Source: Pseudomonas sp. AL03
GTDB taxonomy: Bacteria; Pseudomonadota; Gammaproteobacteria; Pseudomonadales; Pseudomonadaceae
Assembly: GCF_029960815.1 (NCBI RefSeq)
Contig: NZ_JASBRE010000005.1
Location: 62,001-126,000 of the forward strand
Length of the DNA stretch: 64,000 nucleotides
Direction of reading: 5' to 3'
Each line of letters begins with the position of its first letter. The first letter of the stretch is position 1. The notes under the pieces are model-generated. The model saw only the letters and a list, made by a program, of their open reading frames with translations. It was not told the origin of the DNA and did not search any database. A program made the translations under genes and the position numbers. Below, piece after piece: positions 34,701 to 45,618 of the stretch.

Positions 34701-37097
34701 ATGAAGACAACCATCGAATTGCCTCTCCTGCCATTGCGTGATGTTGTGGTTTATCCGCACATGGTTATCCCGCTGTTCGTGGGGCGCGAGAAATCCATCG
34801 AAGCCCTCGAGGCTGCGATGACGGGCGACAAGCAGATCCTTCTGCTGGCTCAGAGAAACCCTGCTGACGACGATCCCGGTGAAGACGCACTTTATCGCGT
34901 AGGTACCATTGCTACCGTTCTGCAGCTGCTCAAGCTGCCTGACGGCACGGTCAAGGTTTTGGTCGAAGGCGAGCAGCGGGGCGCGGTTGAGCGTTTCAGC
35001 GAAGTGGACGGCCACTGCCGTGCCGAAGTCTCATTGATCGACGAAGTCGACGCGCCGGAGCGCGAGTCGGAAGTGTTCGTCCGCAGCCTGCTGGCTCAGT
35101 TCGAACAATATGTGCAGTTGGGCAAGAAAGTCCCGGCTGAGGTCCTGTCGTCGCTCAACAGCATCGACGAGCCAGGCCGCCTGGTCGACACCATGGCCGC
35201 GCACATGGCGCTGAAAATCGAGCAGAAGCAGGAAATTCTCGAAATTATCGATTTGTCGGCCCGGGTCGAGCACGTTCTCGCGTTGCTGGATGCCGAGATC
35301 GACCTGCTGCAAGTCGAAAAACGCATTCGCGGTCGCGTTAAGAAACAAATGGAACGCAGTCAGCGCGAGTATTACCTGAATGAGCAGATGAAGGCCATTC
35401 AGAAAGAGCTCGGTGACAGCGACGAAGGCCACAACGAAATCGAAGAGCTGAAAAAGCGCATCGATGCCGCCGGTCTGCCGAAAGATGCCTTGGCCAAAGC
35501 CCAGGGTGAACTGAACAAATTAAAACAAATGTCGCCAATGTCGGCGGAAGCGACCGTGGTCCGCTCGTATATTGACTGGCTGGTTCAGGTGCCGTGGAAG
35601 GCGCAGAGCAAAGTGCGTCTGGATCTTGCGCGCGCTGAAGACATTCTCGATGCCGACCACTATGGTCTGGAAGAAGTCAAAGAACGGATTCTCGAATACC
35701 TCGCCGTGCAAAAACGCGTGAAGAAAATTCGTGGACCGGTGTTGTGCCTGGTCGGTCCTCCAGGTGTGGGTAAAACTTCGCTGGCGGAGTCGATTGCTCA
35801 CGCCACAAACCGCAAATTCGTGCGCATGGCCCTCGGCGGCGTACGCGATGAAGCGGAAATTCGTGGTCATCGCCGTACTTATATCGGTTCGATGCCGGGA
35901 AGATTGATTCAAAAGATGACAAAGGTGGGCGTGCGCAACCCATTGTTCCTGCTCGATGAAATCGACAAAATGGGCAGTGACATGCGTGGCGATCCGGCGT
36001 CGGCGTTGCTGGAGGTGCTTGACCCTGAGCAGAACCACAACTTCAACGATCACTATCTGGAAGTCGACTACGACCTATCCGATGTGATGTTCCTTTGCAC
36101 CTCCAACTCCATGAACATTCCACCGGCGCTGCTGGACCGGATGGAAGTGATTCGTCTGCCGGGTTACACCGAAGACGAGAAGATCAACATCGCCGTCAAA
36201 TACCTTTCGCCCAAGCAGATTACGGCCAACGGCTTGAAGAAAGGCGAGCTGGAATTCGACGCCGAAGCGATCCGCGACATCATCCGCTACTACACCCGCG
36301 AAGCCGGTGTGCGCGGGCTGGAGCGCCAGATTGCCAAGGTTTGCCGCAAGGCGGTCAAAGAGCATTCACTGGAAAAACGCTTCTCGGTGAAGGTCACTGC
36401 CGACACGCTGGAGCACTTCCTTGGCGTGCGTAAATTCCGCTACGGGCTGGCCGAATCGCAGGATCAGATCGGTCAGGTAACCGGGCTGGCGTGGACTCAG
36501 GTGGGCGGCGAATTGCTGACCATCGAAGCCGCGGTCGTTCCCGGCAAGGGTCAGTTGATCAAGACCGGTTCTTTGGGTGACGTGATGGTCGAATCCATCA
36601 CCGCAGCCTTGACCGTTGTCCGCAGCCGGGCGAAGAGCCTGGGGATTCCCCTGGACTTCCACGAGAAGCGTGATACGCACATCCATATGCCGGAAGGGGC
36701 GACCCCGAAGGACGGCCCTAGCGCCGGTGTAGGCATGTGCACGGCTCTGGTGTCGGCATTGACCGGGATTCCTGTACGCGCGGACGTTGCCATGACTGGC
36801 GAAATTACGCTGCGTGGTCAGGTACTGGCGATTGGTGGTTTGAAAGAAAAACTGCTCGCTGCTCACCGTGGCGGAATCAAGACCGTGATCATTCCTGAAG
36901 AGAACGTACGCGATCTGAAGGAAATTCCTGACAATATTAAGCAAGATCTACAGATTAAACCGGTTAAATGGATTGACGAGGTCCTGCAAATTGCGCTGCA
37001 ATACGCGCCGGAGCCCTTGCCCGATGTAGCTCCAGAGATAGTTGCAAAGGATGAAAAACGCGAGTCTGACTCTAAGGAAAGAATTAGCACGCATTAG
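34701..37097 (+). CDS. lon: ATP-dependent protease Lon
   Basis: Predicted 798-residue AAA+ protease, the usual proteobacterial size. The N-domain starts LPLLPLRDVVVYPHMVIPLF. Walker A is GPPGVGKTSLAESIA and Walker B is FLLDEIDKM. The catalytic dyad is in PKDGPSAGVGMCTA (Ser) and LRGQVLAIGGLKEKLLAAHR (Lys). It degrades misfolded and regulatory proteins. Start 34701 has AGAGGCGAAATC upstream; the open frame before it contains the promoter and is not coding. Confidence 0.98.
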   Translation: MKTTIELPLLPLRDVVVYPHMVIPLFVGREKSIEALEAAMTGDKQILLLAQRNPADDDPGEDALYRVGTIATVLQLLKLPDGTVKVLVEGEQRGAVERFSEVDGHCRAEVSLIDEVDAPERESEVFVRSLLAQFEQYVQLGKKVPAEVLSSLNSIDEPGRLVDTMAAHMALKIEQKQEILEIIDLSARVEHVLALLDAEIDLLQVEKRIRGRVKKQMERSQREYYLNEQMKAIQKELGDSDEGHNEIEELKKRIDAAGLPKDALAKAQGELNKLKQMSPMSAEATVVRSYIDWLVQVPWKAQSKVRLDLARAEDILDADHYGLEEVKERILEYLAVQKRVKKIRGPVLCLVGPPGVGKTSLAESIAHATNRKFVRMALGGVRDEAEIRGHRRTYIGSMPGRLIQKMTKVGVRNPLFLLDEIDKMGSDMRGDPASALLEVLDPEQNHNFNDHYLEVDYDLSDVMFLCTSNSMNIPPALLDRMEVIRLPGYTEDEKINIAVKYLSPKQITANGLKKGELEFDAEAIRDIIRYYTREAGVRGLERQIAKVCRKAVKEHSLEKRFSVKVTADTLEHFLGVRKFRYGLAESQDQIGQVTGLAWTQVGGELLTIEAAVVPGKGQLIKTGSLGDVMVESITAALTVVRSRAKSLGIPLDFHEKRDTHIHMPEGATPKDGPSAGVGMCTALVSALTGIPVRADVAMTGEITLRGQVLAIGGLKEKLLAAHRGGIKTVIIPEENVRDLKEIPDNIKQDLQIKPVKWIDEVLQIALQYAPEPLPDVAPEIVAKDEKRESDSKERISTH

Positions 37098-37121
37098 TAT
37101 GCATTTGTCTGGGGGGCTTCC

Positions 37122-37151
37122 TTGACAGCTTTTTAGAGCCCTTGTTATAAA
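37122..37151 (+). promoter_or_regulatory. Sigma-70 promoter of hupB
   Basis: TTGACA at 37122 and TTATAA/TATAAA at 37145-37151, spacer 17-18 bases: a near-consensus housekeeping promoter, suiting a very abundant protein. About 95 bases before the start codon. Confidence 0.8.
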
Positions 37152-37245
37152 GCGGCTCTTAAGTGTCTGTAGGCCATTCAGCACTCGTTTTTGCTTTCAC
37201 CAAAAAACTTAGAATCATACTCAAATAGATATAAGGGGACTTAGA

Positions 37246-37518
37246 GTGAACAAGTCGGAACTGATTGATGCTATCGCTGCATCCGCTGATATCCCGAAAG
37301 CTGCTGCTGGCCGTGCGCTGGACGCTGTAATCGAATCCGTCACTGGCGCTCTCAAGGCTGGCGACTCTGTTGTTCTGGTGGGTTTCGGTACTTTCTCCGT
37401 CACTGATCGTCCGGCTCGCATTGGTCGTAACCCACAGACCGGTAAGACGCTGGAAATCGCAGCCGCCAAAAAACCAGGTTTCAAAGCCGGTAAAGCACTG
37501 AAAGAAGCTGTTAACTAA
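37246..37518 (+). CDS. hupB: DNA-binding protein HU-beta
   Basis: Predicted 90-residue nucleoid protein, start GTG 37246. [20 protein letters not shown], then [20 protein letters not shown], the HU/IHF DNA-binding arm with the Pro residue that kinks DNA, ending KALKEAVN. It forms dimers that bend and compact DNA. Its place between lon and ppiD is conserved in proteobacteria. Confidence 0.97.
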   Translation: MNKSELIDAIAASADIPKAAAGRALDAVIESVTGALKAGDSVVLVGFGTFSVTDRPARIGRNPQTGKTLEIAAAKKPGFKAGKALKEAVN

Positions 37519-37571
37519 GTTCGATTCAGGTTTTTGCCTATCCGGGTCGGGGTCATGCCTGACCTGGCAGC

Positions 37572-37649
37572 GGAGCGGTAGTCCAGTCGGCGAGTCGCCG
37601 ATCCGAGACGCCGAGGCTCGCAAGTTCGAGTCATCGGTCCGCTCCGCCA
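37572..37649 (+). other. Degenerate tRNA-Asp-like element
   Basis: 78 bases with a perfect acceptor pair GGAGCGG/CCGCTCC, GCCA end, TAGTCCAGTCGG at the D-arm position and a TTCGAGTC T-loop, all as in bacterial tRNA-Asp. The interior is not tRNA-like: no GTC anticodon arm can be formed, the T stem does not pair, and TCGGCGA-G-TCGCCGA makes another hairpin. Best read as a tRNA-Asp pseudogene or tRNA-like RNA. Confidence 0.6.
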
Positions 37650-37655
37650 GTTACG

Positions 37656-37686
37656 AGAAGGCGCATCCTCGGGTGCGCCTTTCTTC
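37656..37686 (+). terminator. Terminator before ppiD
   Basis: AAGGCGCA, loop TCCTCGGG, TGCGCCTT, then TCTTC; ends the hupB/tRNA-like transcript. Confidence 0.8.
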
Positions 37687-37751
37687 TATCCGGATTCTAC
37701 CCACGCTCCACGGTTGCCTAATTTTGAAGTTCAACCGTTTCTGGGGGACGC

Positions 37752-39623
37752 ATGCTGCAGAATATCAGGGACAATTCACAAGGCTGGATTGCCAAGACCA
37801 TTATCGGGATCATCGTTGTATTGATGGCTTTCACCGGTATCGAGGCCATATTTCAGGCGACGACCAACAGCCAGGACGCGGCGAAGGTCAACGGCGAAGA
37901 AATCAGCCAAAACGAACTGAGCCAGGCGGTCGACATGCAACGCCGTCAGCTCATGCAACAGCTGGGCAAGGATTTCGATGCTTCCTTGCTCGACGAAAAA
38001 ATGCTGCGCGAATCGGCCCTCAAAGGCTTGATCGATCGCAAGCTGCTGCTGCAAGGCGCAGAAAACTCGAAGTTCGCTTTTTCCGAAGCTGCTTTGGACC
38101 AGGTGATCCTGCAAACGCCTGAATTCCAGGTTGACGGCAAGTTCAGCCCTGACCGTTTCGACCAGGTTATTCGCCAACTCGGCTACAGCCGCATGCAATT
38201 CCGCCAGATGCTGGCTCAGGAAATGCTGATCGGTCAGCTGCGCGCTGGTCTGGCGGGTAGTGGTTTCGTCACCGACGCACAGGTTCTTGCATTCGCCCGT
38301 CTGGAAAAGCAGACCCGCGATTTCGCTTCCCTGAACGTCAAGGTTGACCCGGCGGCTGTGAAGCTTGCTGACAATGAAGTCAAAGCCTACTACGACGAAC
38401 ACGCCACGGAATTCATGACGCCGGATCAGGTGGTCATCGATTACCTCGAGTTGAAAAAGGCTTCCTTCTTTGATCAGGTCAGCGTCAAGGACGAAGACCT
38501 GCAAGCGGCGTATCAGAAAGAAACTGCGAACCTGTCCGAACAACGCCGGGCCGCGCACATTCTGATCGAAGTGAATGACAACGTGACCGAAGCGCAAGCC
38601 AAGGCCAAGATCGACGAGATCCAGGCACGTCTGGCAAAAGGCGAGAAGTTCGAGGCTCTGGCCAAAGAGTTCTCCCAGGATCCTGGTTCGGCGAACAACG
38701 GCGGTGACCTCGGCTATGCAGGTCCTGGTGTCTACGATCCAGCCTTCGAAACAGCGCTGTATGCGTTGGCCAAGGATCAGGTCTCGGCGTCGGTTCGCAC
38801 CGACTTCGGCTTTCACCTGATCAAGCTGTTGGGCGTGGAAGCACCTGAAGTGCCGACGTTAGCCAGTTTGAAAGACAAGCTGACCCGTGAGCTGAAAACC
38901 CAGCAGGTCGAACAGCGTTTCGTCGAGGCGACCAAGCAATTGGAAGACTCGTCGTTCGAAGCCTCCGATCTGGCTCAGCCGGCGCAGGACCTGAAGCTGA
39001 CCGTTCACACATCCAAGCCGTTCGGCCGTGAAGGTGGCGAAGGTGTTGCGGCCAACCGTGCCGTGGTCACTGCTGCGTTTAGCCCTGAAGTGCTGGATGA
39101 GGGTGCCAACAGCACCGCCATCGAGCTCGACCCGGAAACCGTGATCGTGCTGCGCGCCAAGGAACACCTGAAACCTGCGCAATTGTCGCTCGAAAGCGTT
39201 GCTGCCAGCATTCGCGTGCAATTGGCCAAGGAGCGCGCCAGTGCTGCCGCCAAGACCAAGGCTGAAGAGCTGATTGTCAGCCTGCGCGATGGCAAGACAC
39301 CGCTGGACAAGGCAATCGACGGCCAGAACTGGAAAGTTATCCAGGCAGCCACTCGTGGCCAGGAAGGGGTTGACCCAACCGTGTTGCAAGCGCTGTTCCG
39401 CATGCCGAAGCCGGCAGCCAAGGACAAGCCGACCTTCAGTAGCGTGACCCTGGCCGATGGTAGCCTGGTGATCGTTCGTCTGAACGCCGTGAACGAAGCC
39501 GCTGCACCGACTGAAGAGGAGAAGGCTCAATACCGTCGCTTCCTCGCCTCACGCATTGGCCAGCAAGACTTTGCGGCTTACCGCAAACTGCTGGAAAGCC
39601 AGGCTGAGATCAAGCGCTTCTGA
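37752..39623 (+). CDS. ppiD: Periplasmic chaperone/peptidyl-prolyl isomerase-like PpiD
   Basis: Predicted 623-residue inner-membrane-anchored periplasmic protein. One helix at about 14-33 (KTIIGIIVVLMAFTGIEAIF), a SurA-like N-domain and a parvulin domain near 255-360 (AAHILIEVNDNVTEAQAKAK, FSQDPGSANNGGDLGY). A second, weaker parvulin-like part follows. It works at the Sec translocon exit on outer-membrane proteins. Length matches E. coli PpiD (623). GGGGGACGC precedes the ATG. Confidence 0.96.
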   Translation: MLQNIRDNSQGWIAKTIIGIIVVLMAFTGIEAIFQATTNSQDAAKVNGEEISQNELSQAVDMQRRQLMQQLGKDFDASLLDEKMLRESALKGLIDRKLLLQGAENSKFAFSEAALDQVILQTPEFQVDGKFSPDRFDQVIRQLGYSRMQFRQMLAQEMLIGQLRAGLAGSGFVTDAQVLAFARLEKQTRDFASLNVKVDPAAVKLADNEVKAYYDEHATEFMTPDQVVIDYLELKKASFFDQVSVKDEDLQAAYQKETANLSEQRRAAHILIEVNDNVTEAQAKAKIDEIQARLAKGEKFEALAKEFSQDPGSANNGGDLGYAGPGVYDPAFETALYALAKDQVSASVRTDFGFHLIKLLGVEAPEVPTLASLKDKLTRELKTQQVEQRFVEATKQLEDSSFEASDLAQPAQDLKLTVHTSKPFGREGGEGVAANRAVVTAAFSPEVLDEGANSTAIELDPETVIVLRAKEHLKPAQLSLESVAASIRVQLAKERASAAAKTKAEELIVSLRDGKTPLDKAIDGQNWKVIQAATRGQEGVDPTVLQALFRMPKPAAKDKPTFSSVTLADGSLVIVRLNAVNEAAAPTEEEKAQYRRFLASRIGQQDFAAYRKLLESQAEIKRF

Positions 39624-39652
39624 TACCTGACTGAGCTTGTCGCGACACAAAG

Positions 39653-39680
39653 ACCCTAGCCGAAAGGCTGGGGTTTTTTA
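39653..39680 (+). terminator. Terminator after ppiD
   Basis: ACCCTAGCC-GAAA-GGCTGGGGT with TTTTT; one mismatch in the stem. Confidence 0.88.
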
Positions 39681-39852
39681 TCGGCGAAACAAAAGCAGGA
39701 CGGGTTACCCGTCGCCTGAGTATTTACCGTGCGACTTTTTCCTGTAAATGACAGTCAGTAGACGTGTAACTGTTTTAAGACACTAATCGATACTCCGCTA
39801 AGCATCGATCTGTTGCACAATACGCCCCGGACCGTTTTCCTCAGGATGTTCA

Positions 39853-40650
39853 ATGTTTAAATCATTTCCCATACGTGTTGCTGGGCTGGCGTTGTTGCTG
39901 GCCGTTGCTGCCGGCTGCTCGTCGAAGAAAGCCCCAATCTATGAGCATGAGAATTTCGATGACTCCGGAACGTTTTCGCGCAGCTACCCGGTGACTGATG
40001 CGCAGACGTGCGAAGCCGCCCGTCGGGCGTTGCTCAGTCAGGGCTACATCATCACCAGCGCCGACCCGAAACTGGTCAGCGGACACAAAAGCTTCCAGCA
40101 GACCGGCGAGAGCCACTTGGAGATCAGCTTCAGTGTGGTCTGTGCCGATGATGGCAGTGAGGGGCTCCACGCGACCATGTTCGCCAACGCCCTGCAGGAC
40201 CGTTATGCGCTGAAGAAGACCAACAACTCCGCCAGCGTTGGTGTGGGCGTGCTGGGTTCGGTGTCGATGCCGATTGGCTCGTCCGACGACTCGATGGTCA
40301 AGGTTGCCAGCGAAACCGTATCGTCGCCCAAGTTCTACGAGCGTTTCTTCACCCTGGTCGAGTTGTTCCTGCCGCCGGAAGCGAAAAAGGCCGCGCACAT
40401 CAAGGAGAAGCCGAAACCTGATCTTGGCGTACCTGAAGCCAAGGCCGCACCGGCGGCACCGGCGGCAGAATCCGCGCCGGCACCTCCAGCAGCCTCTGAG
40501 CCGGTCGCACCGCCGCCCGAAGCCGCTCCGATTGCTCCGGCCGAGAACACCGAACCGGCACCGGCCACGGAAACTGTCACTCCGCCGCCGGAATCAAGCC
40601 TGCCTCCACCCACCGAGCCTATTTCGGCGATTCCAGCTTCAGGCCAGTAA
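39853..40650 (+). CDS. DUF2242 lipoprotein with Pro/Ala-rich tail
   Basis: Predicted 265 residues: signal peptide and lipobox VAAGC (Cys about 22), a globular DUF2242 domain to about 175 (FSRSYPVTDAQTCEAARRAL, KLVSGHKSFQQTGESHLEIS), then about 90 residues of Ala/Pro/Glu repeats that probably span the periplasm or cell-wall layer. Function unknown. Confidence 0.85.
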   Translation: MFKSFPIRVAGLALLLAVAAGCSSKKAPIYEHENFDDSGTFSRSYPVTDAQTCEAARRALLSQGYIITSADPKLVSGHKSFQQTGESHLEISFSVVCADDGSEGLHATMFANALQDRYALKKTNNSASVGVGVLGSVSMPIGSSDDSMVKVASETVSSPKFYERFFTLVELFLPPEAKKAAHIKEKPKPDLGVPEAKAAPAAPAAESAPAPPAASEPVAPPPEAAPIAPAENTEPAPATETVTPPPESSLPPPTEPISAIPASGQ

Positions 40651-40727
40651 TCGGGTTCTGGCGCTACGGATCGGGTCACACGACATCGATTGCGCAGCGA
40701 CTTTCAAGATTGATCCACGTCACCTCA

Positions 40728-40751
40728 GGCCGTAGTCCTACGGCCTGTATC
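40728..40751 (+). terminator. Hairpin after the DUF2242 gene
   Basis: CAGGCCGTAG-TC-CTACGGCCTG: perfect 10-bp stem with only weak T content after it. Possible terminator. Confidence 0.5.
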
Positions 40752-40910
40752 GAAAAAATCCTGTGATAAATTCCTGACGGCCTGCTACGTTTTATTAAGT
40801 AGCCGCGGAGCGGCGTGCCTGCGTCATTTTTCGTTCACGTGGGCACTTTATGCTCGGGGTGCTGGTCATTTATTCAGGCGTTTTTTTCAACGAGTTGTGG
40901 GGGATTAAAA

Positions 40911-40997
40911 ATGGACGATTATCAAGAAGAACTGCTCGAGTATCAGGCGTTTGAACTGGATCCACTGGAACCGGCCGAAGACGCTACCGAGCTGTAA
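40911..40997 (+). CDS. Very small acidic protein (28 residues)
   Basis: MDDYQEELLEYQAFELDPLE and a further eight acidic residues to the stop; the ATG follows TGTGGGGGATTAAAA, a strong ribosome site. Net charge is very negative and the N-terminal half should be an amphipathic helix. It ends 3 bases before the converging AraC gene stop. Strong initiation context suggests it is translated; role unknown. Confidence 0.55.
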   Translation: MDDYQEELLEYQAFELDPLEPAEDATEL

Positions 40998-41000
40998 GCG

Positions 41001-42041
41001 TCAAGCGGATTGGCGATGACTGCGGCGAAACTCGCCGGGTGTCTGGCCGCTCCAGCGTTTGAAGGCCCGTTGAAACGCTTCGGCTGAGGCAAAGCCCAGC
41101 AGGTAGGCGATTTCTCCGAACGCCAGTTCGGTATCGCGGATGTAGGTCATGGCCAGGTCGCGACGAGTGTCGTTGAGAATCGCGCGAAATTGCGTGCCTT
41201 CCTCGGCGAGTTTGCGGCGCAAGGTCCAGGTGGGCAGCTTCAGGCGTGCCGCCACTTCTTCCAGGTCGGGTTCCCGGCCACCATTGAGTAACGGCCCCAG
41301 CAACTGAGTGATACGTTCACGCAGGCTGCGGGTGCGTGTCAGTTGCTCCAGTTCCCGTTCACACAGTTGCAGCAGGTGTCGCCAAGTGCTTGGGCAATGT
41401 TCCGGGTTACGCTGTGCGAGGCTGGCAAGGCCCAAGCGCAGTTGATTGTGCTCGCCGCCAAACTGGATCGGGCAGTCACCCAGCACCTCATAAGCCGTGC
41501 GGTAATCCGGTTCATCAAACTCGATCTCGATGCGTTCGGCCCGCAACGGTACAGGGCTTATGCTGGACAATTGCTGCAACCAGCCAGCGATGATTGAATC
41601 CACCACGAAGCGGTTGTAGGCGTTGTAAGGGCTGATGGAATAGAACCGCAGCCAGGCGCCTTGAGCGTCTTCATGAAAGCTCGATTGACCGCGATAGTTG
41701 GAGCCATATAAGGCTTCGAAGCGAATCAGGCAGCGCGCGGCTTCTCGCACCGTTGGCGCCTGGGCGGCGGTGACCCCGGCCAGGCCGGCTTGGCTCAGGC
41801 GACTGAGCTGGCCCATGCGTAAACCCAGTGCCGGGTTGTCGGTCAGTTGAATGGCGCTGTGGCCCAGGCGCATGTAGCGCGGGATCGAGAGCCGGGCGCC
41901 TGCTTCGCTCAGGCGCGCCGAGTCGAGGCCGTATTGTTCGAGCAGCGTCTGAGGGTCTACACCGTGACTGCGCACGGCGTCGGCCAGGCTATGAACAAAG
42001 CCCACCGACAGATCGCCGAGCCGCATCGGCAACGGTTTCAT
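41001..42041 (-). CDS. AraC family transcriptional regulator
   Basis: Predicted 346-residue regulator with an N-terminal arabinose-binding-like effector domain (as in OruR/ArgR-type regulators) to about 215, then two HTH motifs: EVAARLKLPTWTLRRKLAEE and the signature FGEIAYLLGFASAEAFQRAF...WSGQTPGEFR. It lies 3 bases downstream of the nitrilase-like gene and may be co-transcribed with it. Target genes unknown; fadH nearby is a candidate. Confidence 0.86.
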   Translation of the reverse strand: MKPLPMRLGDLSVGFVHSLADAVRSHGVDPQTLLEQYGLDSARLSEAGARLSIPRYMRLGHSAIQLTDNPALGLRMGQLSRLSQAGLAGVTAAQAPTVREAARCLIRFEALYGSNYRGQSSFHEDAQGAWLRFYSISPYNAYNRFVVDSIIAGWLQQLSSISPVPLRAERIEIEFDEPDYRTAYEVLGDCPIQFGGEHNQLRLGLASLAQRNPEHCPSTWRHLLQLCERELEQLTRTRSLRERITQLLGPLLNGGREPDLEEVAARLKLPTWTLRRKLAEEGTQFRAILNDTRRDLAMTYIRDTELAFGEIAYLLGFASAEAFQRAFKRWSGQTPGEFRRSHRQSA

Positions 42042-42044
42042 TGG

Positions 42045-43175
42045 TTACAACCAGAGGTTCAGCAAACGCGCGCCACGGGCATTGCCGTCGGCGAACTGCT
42101 GCCCGTTGCTGCTGAGAAAACTTTGACCGGCGCTGCCCTGATCCCAGAATTGACCGCGCAGGAACACGCTCATGCCGGCGATTGCCTGGCTGCTGGGTGG
42201 TTGAGTGGTGAGTGTCAGACGATGCCAGGCCTGGCCTTCGCTGAGCTCCCCGGCCTTGAGACTGACGGAGCCAGGCGTCAACAGCCCCTTGTAGCCACGC
42301 CACGGTTTGTCCCAGGTGCCGCGCCCGATCACAAACGCCGGGACCGCGACGAACTTCGCACCCTGGCTGTCGAGCTTGCGGTAATTGTCCGGGTACCAGC
42401 TGTCGCTGCCGATCAGAACACCCAAGCGTCCGGCCGGGGTGTCGACGACGTTGAGCGTATGCTCGCCATTGGCCGCGATGACGTCATGCTCATCGAAGAT
42501 CGGATGCATCTGACGCTGGGGCTGGCCGATCGGCAGGCCATCGGCGCCGAACACCACGGTGCTGTTGTACAACGCGCCGCGGCCGATTTTCAGGGTGCCG
42601 TCGATGACGTTAGGCTCCGGGAGCACAATGGAGCCCGCCACCAGGGTCACGTGAAATTCTTTCGCCAGACCACCAAACAGCGCCTGGTAGTCTTTGGCCA
42701 TGCCTTTGGCCTTCATGCGCAGGTGCGCGTCGTCCAGACGGCTGTCGCCCTTGGCGCTGATTAGCGCGCGGAGGAACTTCAAGGGATTGCTCACCGCCAG
42801 CCAGTTCATGGCTTCCTTGAGCGTGGTGGCTTGGTACAGCTCATCTTTCTCACCGCTGACCATCAACCAGGTGCCGACATGTTCGGGCAGTACAACGATG
42901 GTTTTTTCATTCAGCAGGCCCTGGTCCTGGGCCTTCTGCAAATAGGCCGCCAGTTTGCGGTGCAAGCGCTCGGGGCTTTGGTAGTCGGTGGGAAACAGCT
43001 CGGGCTGGATGCCCAGCAAGTTGCCGCGATCAGCAGGTGTGCCTTGGTCGACCGCTAGATTGATCCGCAGGTCCGACAGGTAATGACCCACAGGACGGTC
43101 CGCGGCCCACATGGCGTAGGTCGTGAGGGCGGCGATCAACGCCATGGAAAAGGTCAGGTACAGAAGTTTGCGCAT
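42045..43175 (-). CDS. Membrane-anchored nitrilase-superfamily protein lacking Lys and Cys of the triad
   Basis: Predicted 376-residue protein with an N-terminal signal or anchor helix (YLTFSMALIAALTTYAMW, 6-23). The carbon-nitrogen hydrolase fold is visible: VVLPEHVG supplies Glu98. The catalytic Lys position reads QRQMHP (Q222 for K), and the Cys motif ICYD reads IGSDSWYP (G256 for C). Thus only one of three catalytic residues remains. Start MRKLLYL (43175) has a proper signal sequence; longer frames do not. It may be a structural or binding homologue. It precedes the AraC gene. Confidence 0.72.
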   Translation of the reverse strand: MRKLLYLTFSMALIAALTTYAMWAADRPVGHYLSDLRINLAVDQGTPADRGNLLGIQPELFPTDYQSPERLHRKLAAYLQKAQDQGLLNEKTIVVLPEHVGTWLMVSGEKDELYQATTLKEAMNWLAVSNPLKFLRALISAKGDSRLDDAHLRMKAKGMAKDYQALFGGLAKEFHVTLVAGSIVLPEPNVIDGTLKIGRGALYNSTVVFGADGLPIGQPQRQMHPIFDEHDVIAANGEHTLNVVDTPAGRLGVLIGSDSWYPDNYRKLDSQGAKFVAVPAFVIGRGTWDKPWRGYKGLLTPGSVSLKAGELSEGQAWHRLTLTTQPPSSQAIAGMSVFLRGQFWDQGSAGQSFLSSNGQQFADGNARGARLLNLWL

Positions 43176-43361
43176 GGGGAAACAGAACGGCCGTGTGCAG
43201 GGTTCGCGACTAGGGTAGGGCGCATGCCGGCACTTGCCAAGGGGCACTGCACATTTGAATCAATAAGTTGTCAGTTACGGTCATTGAGTGACGGCGGCGC
43301 GACTCTTAGTCTGTCCAACATGACTGACGGGGGCCGTAGAGCTCCTGCACTTTTTCCGTGA

Positions 43362-45422
<2,061 letters not shown>

Positions 45423-45435
45423 AACTCACACATTC

Positions 45436-45568
45436 TGTAGCAGCTGGCGCAGCCTGCGTCCGGCTGCGCAGCAGTCGTAAAGTCGGCCACCGCGGTGATT
45501 CAGGTAAACGGGGATGGCAGGATTGACGACTGCTGCGCAGCCGGACGCAGGCTGCGCCAGCTGCTACA
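45436..45568. repeat. Long inverted repeat element, copy 1
   Basis: Two 42-base arms, 45436-45477 and 45527-45568, are exact reverse complements (TGTAGCAGCTGGCGCAGCCT... on the left arm). The 49-base centre includes CACCGCGGTGATTCAGGTAA, also found in copy 3. Same family as the elements at 48141 and 58361; a REP/REPIN-like non-autonomous element between fadH and the next gene. Confidence 0.88.
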
Positions 45569-45618
45569 AGGTTTGCGTTGGCTGATAGACTGGCGTCTTT
45601 TCCGTCTGCGCAGAGCCG

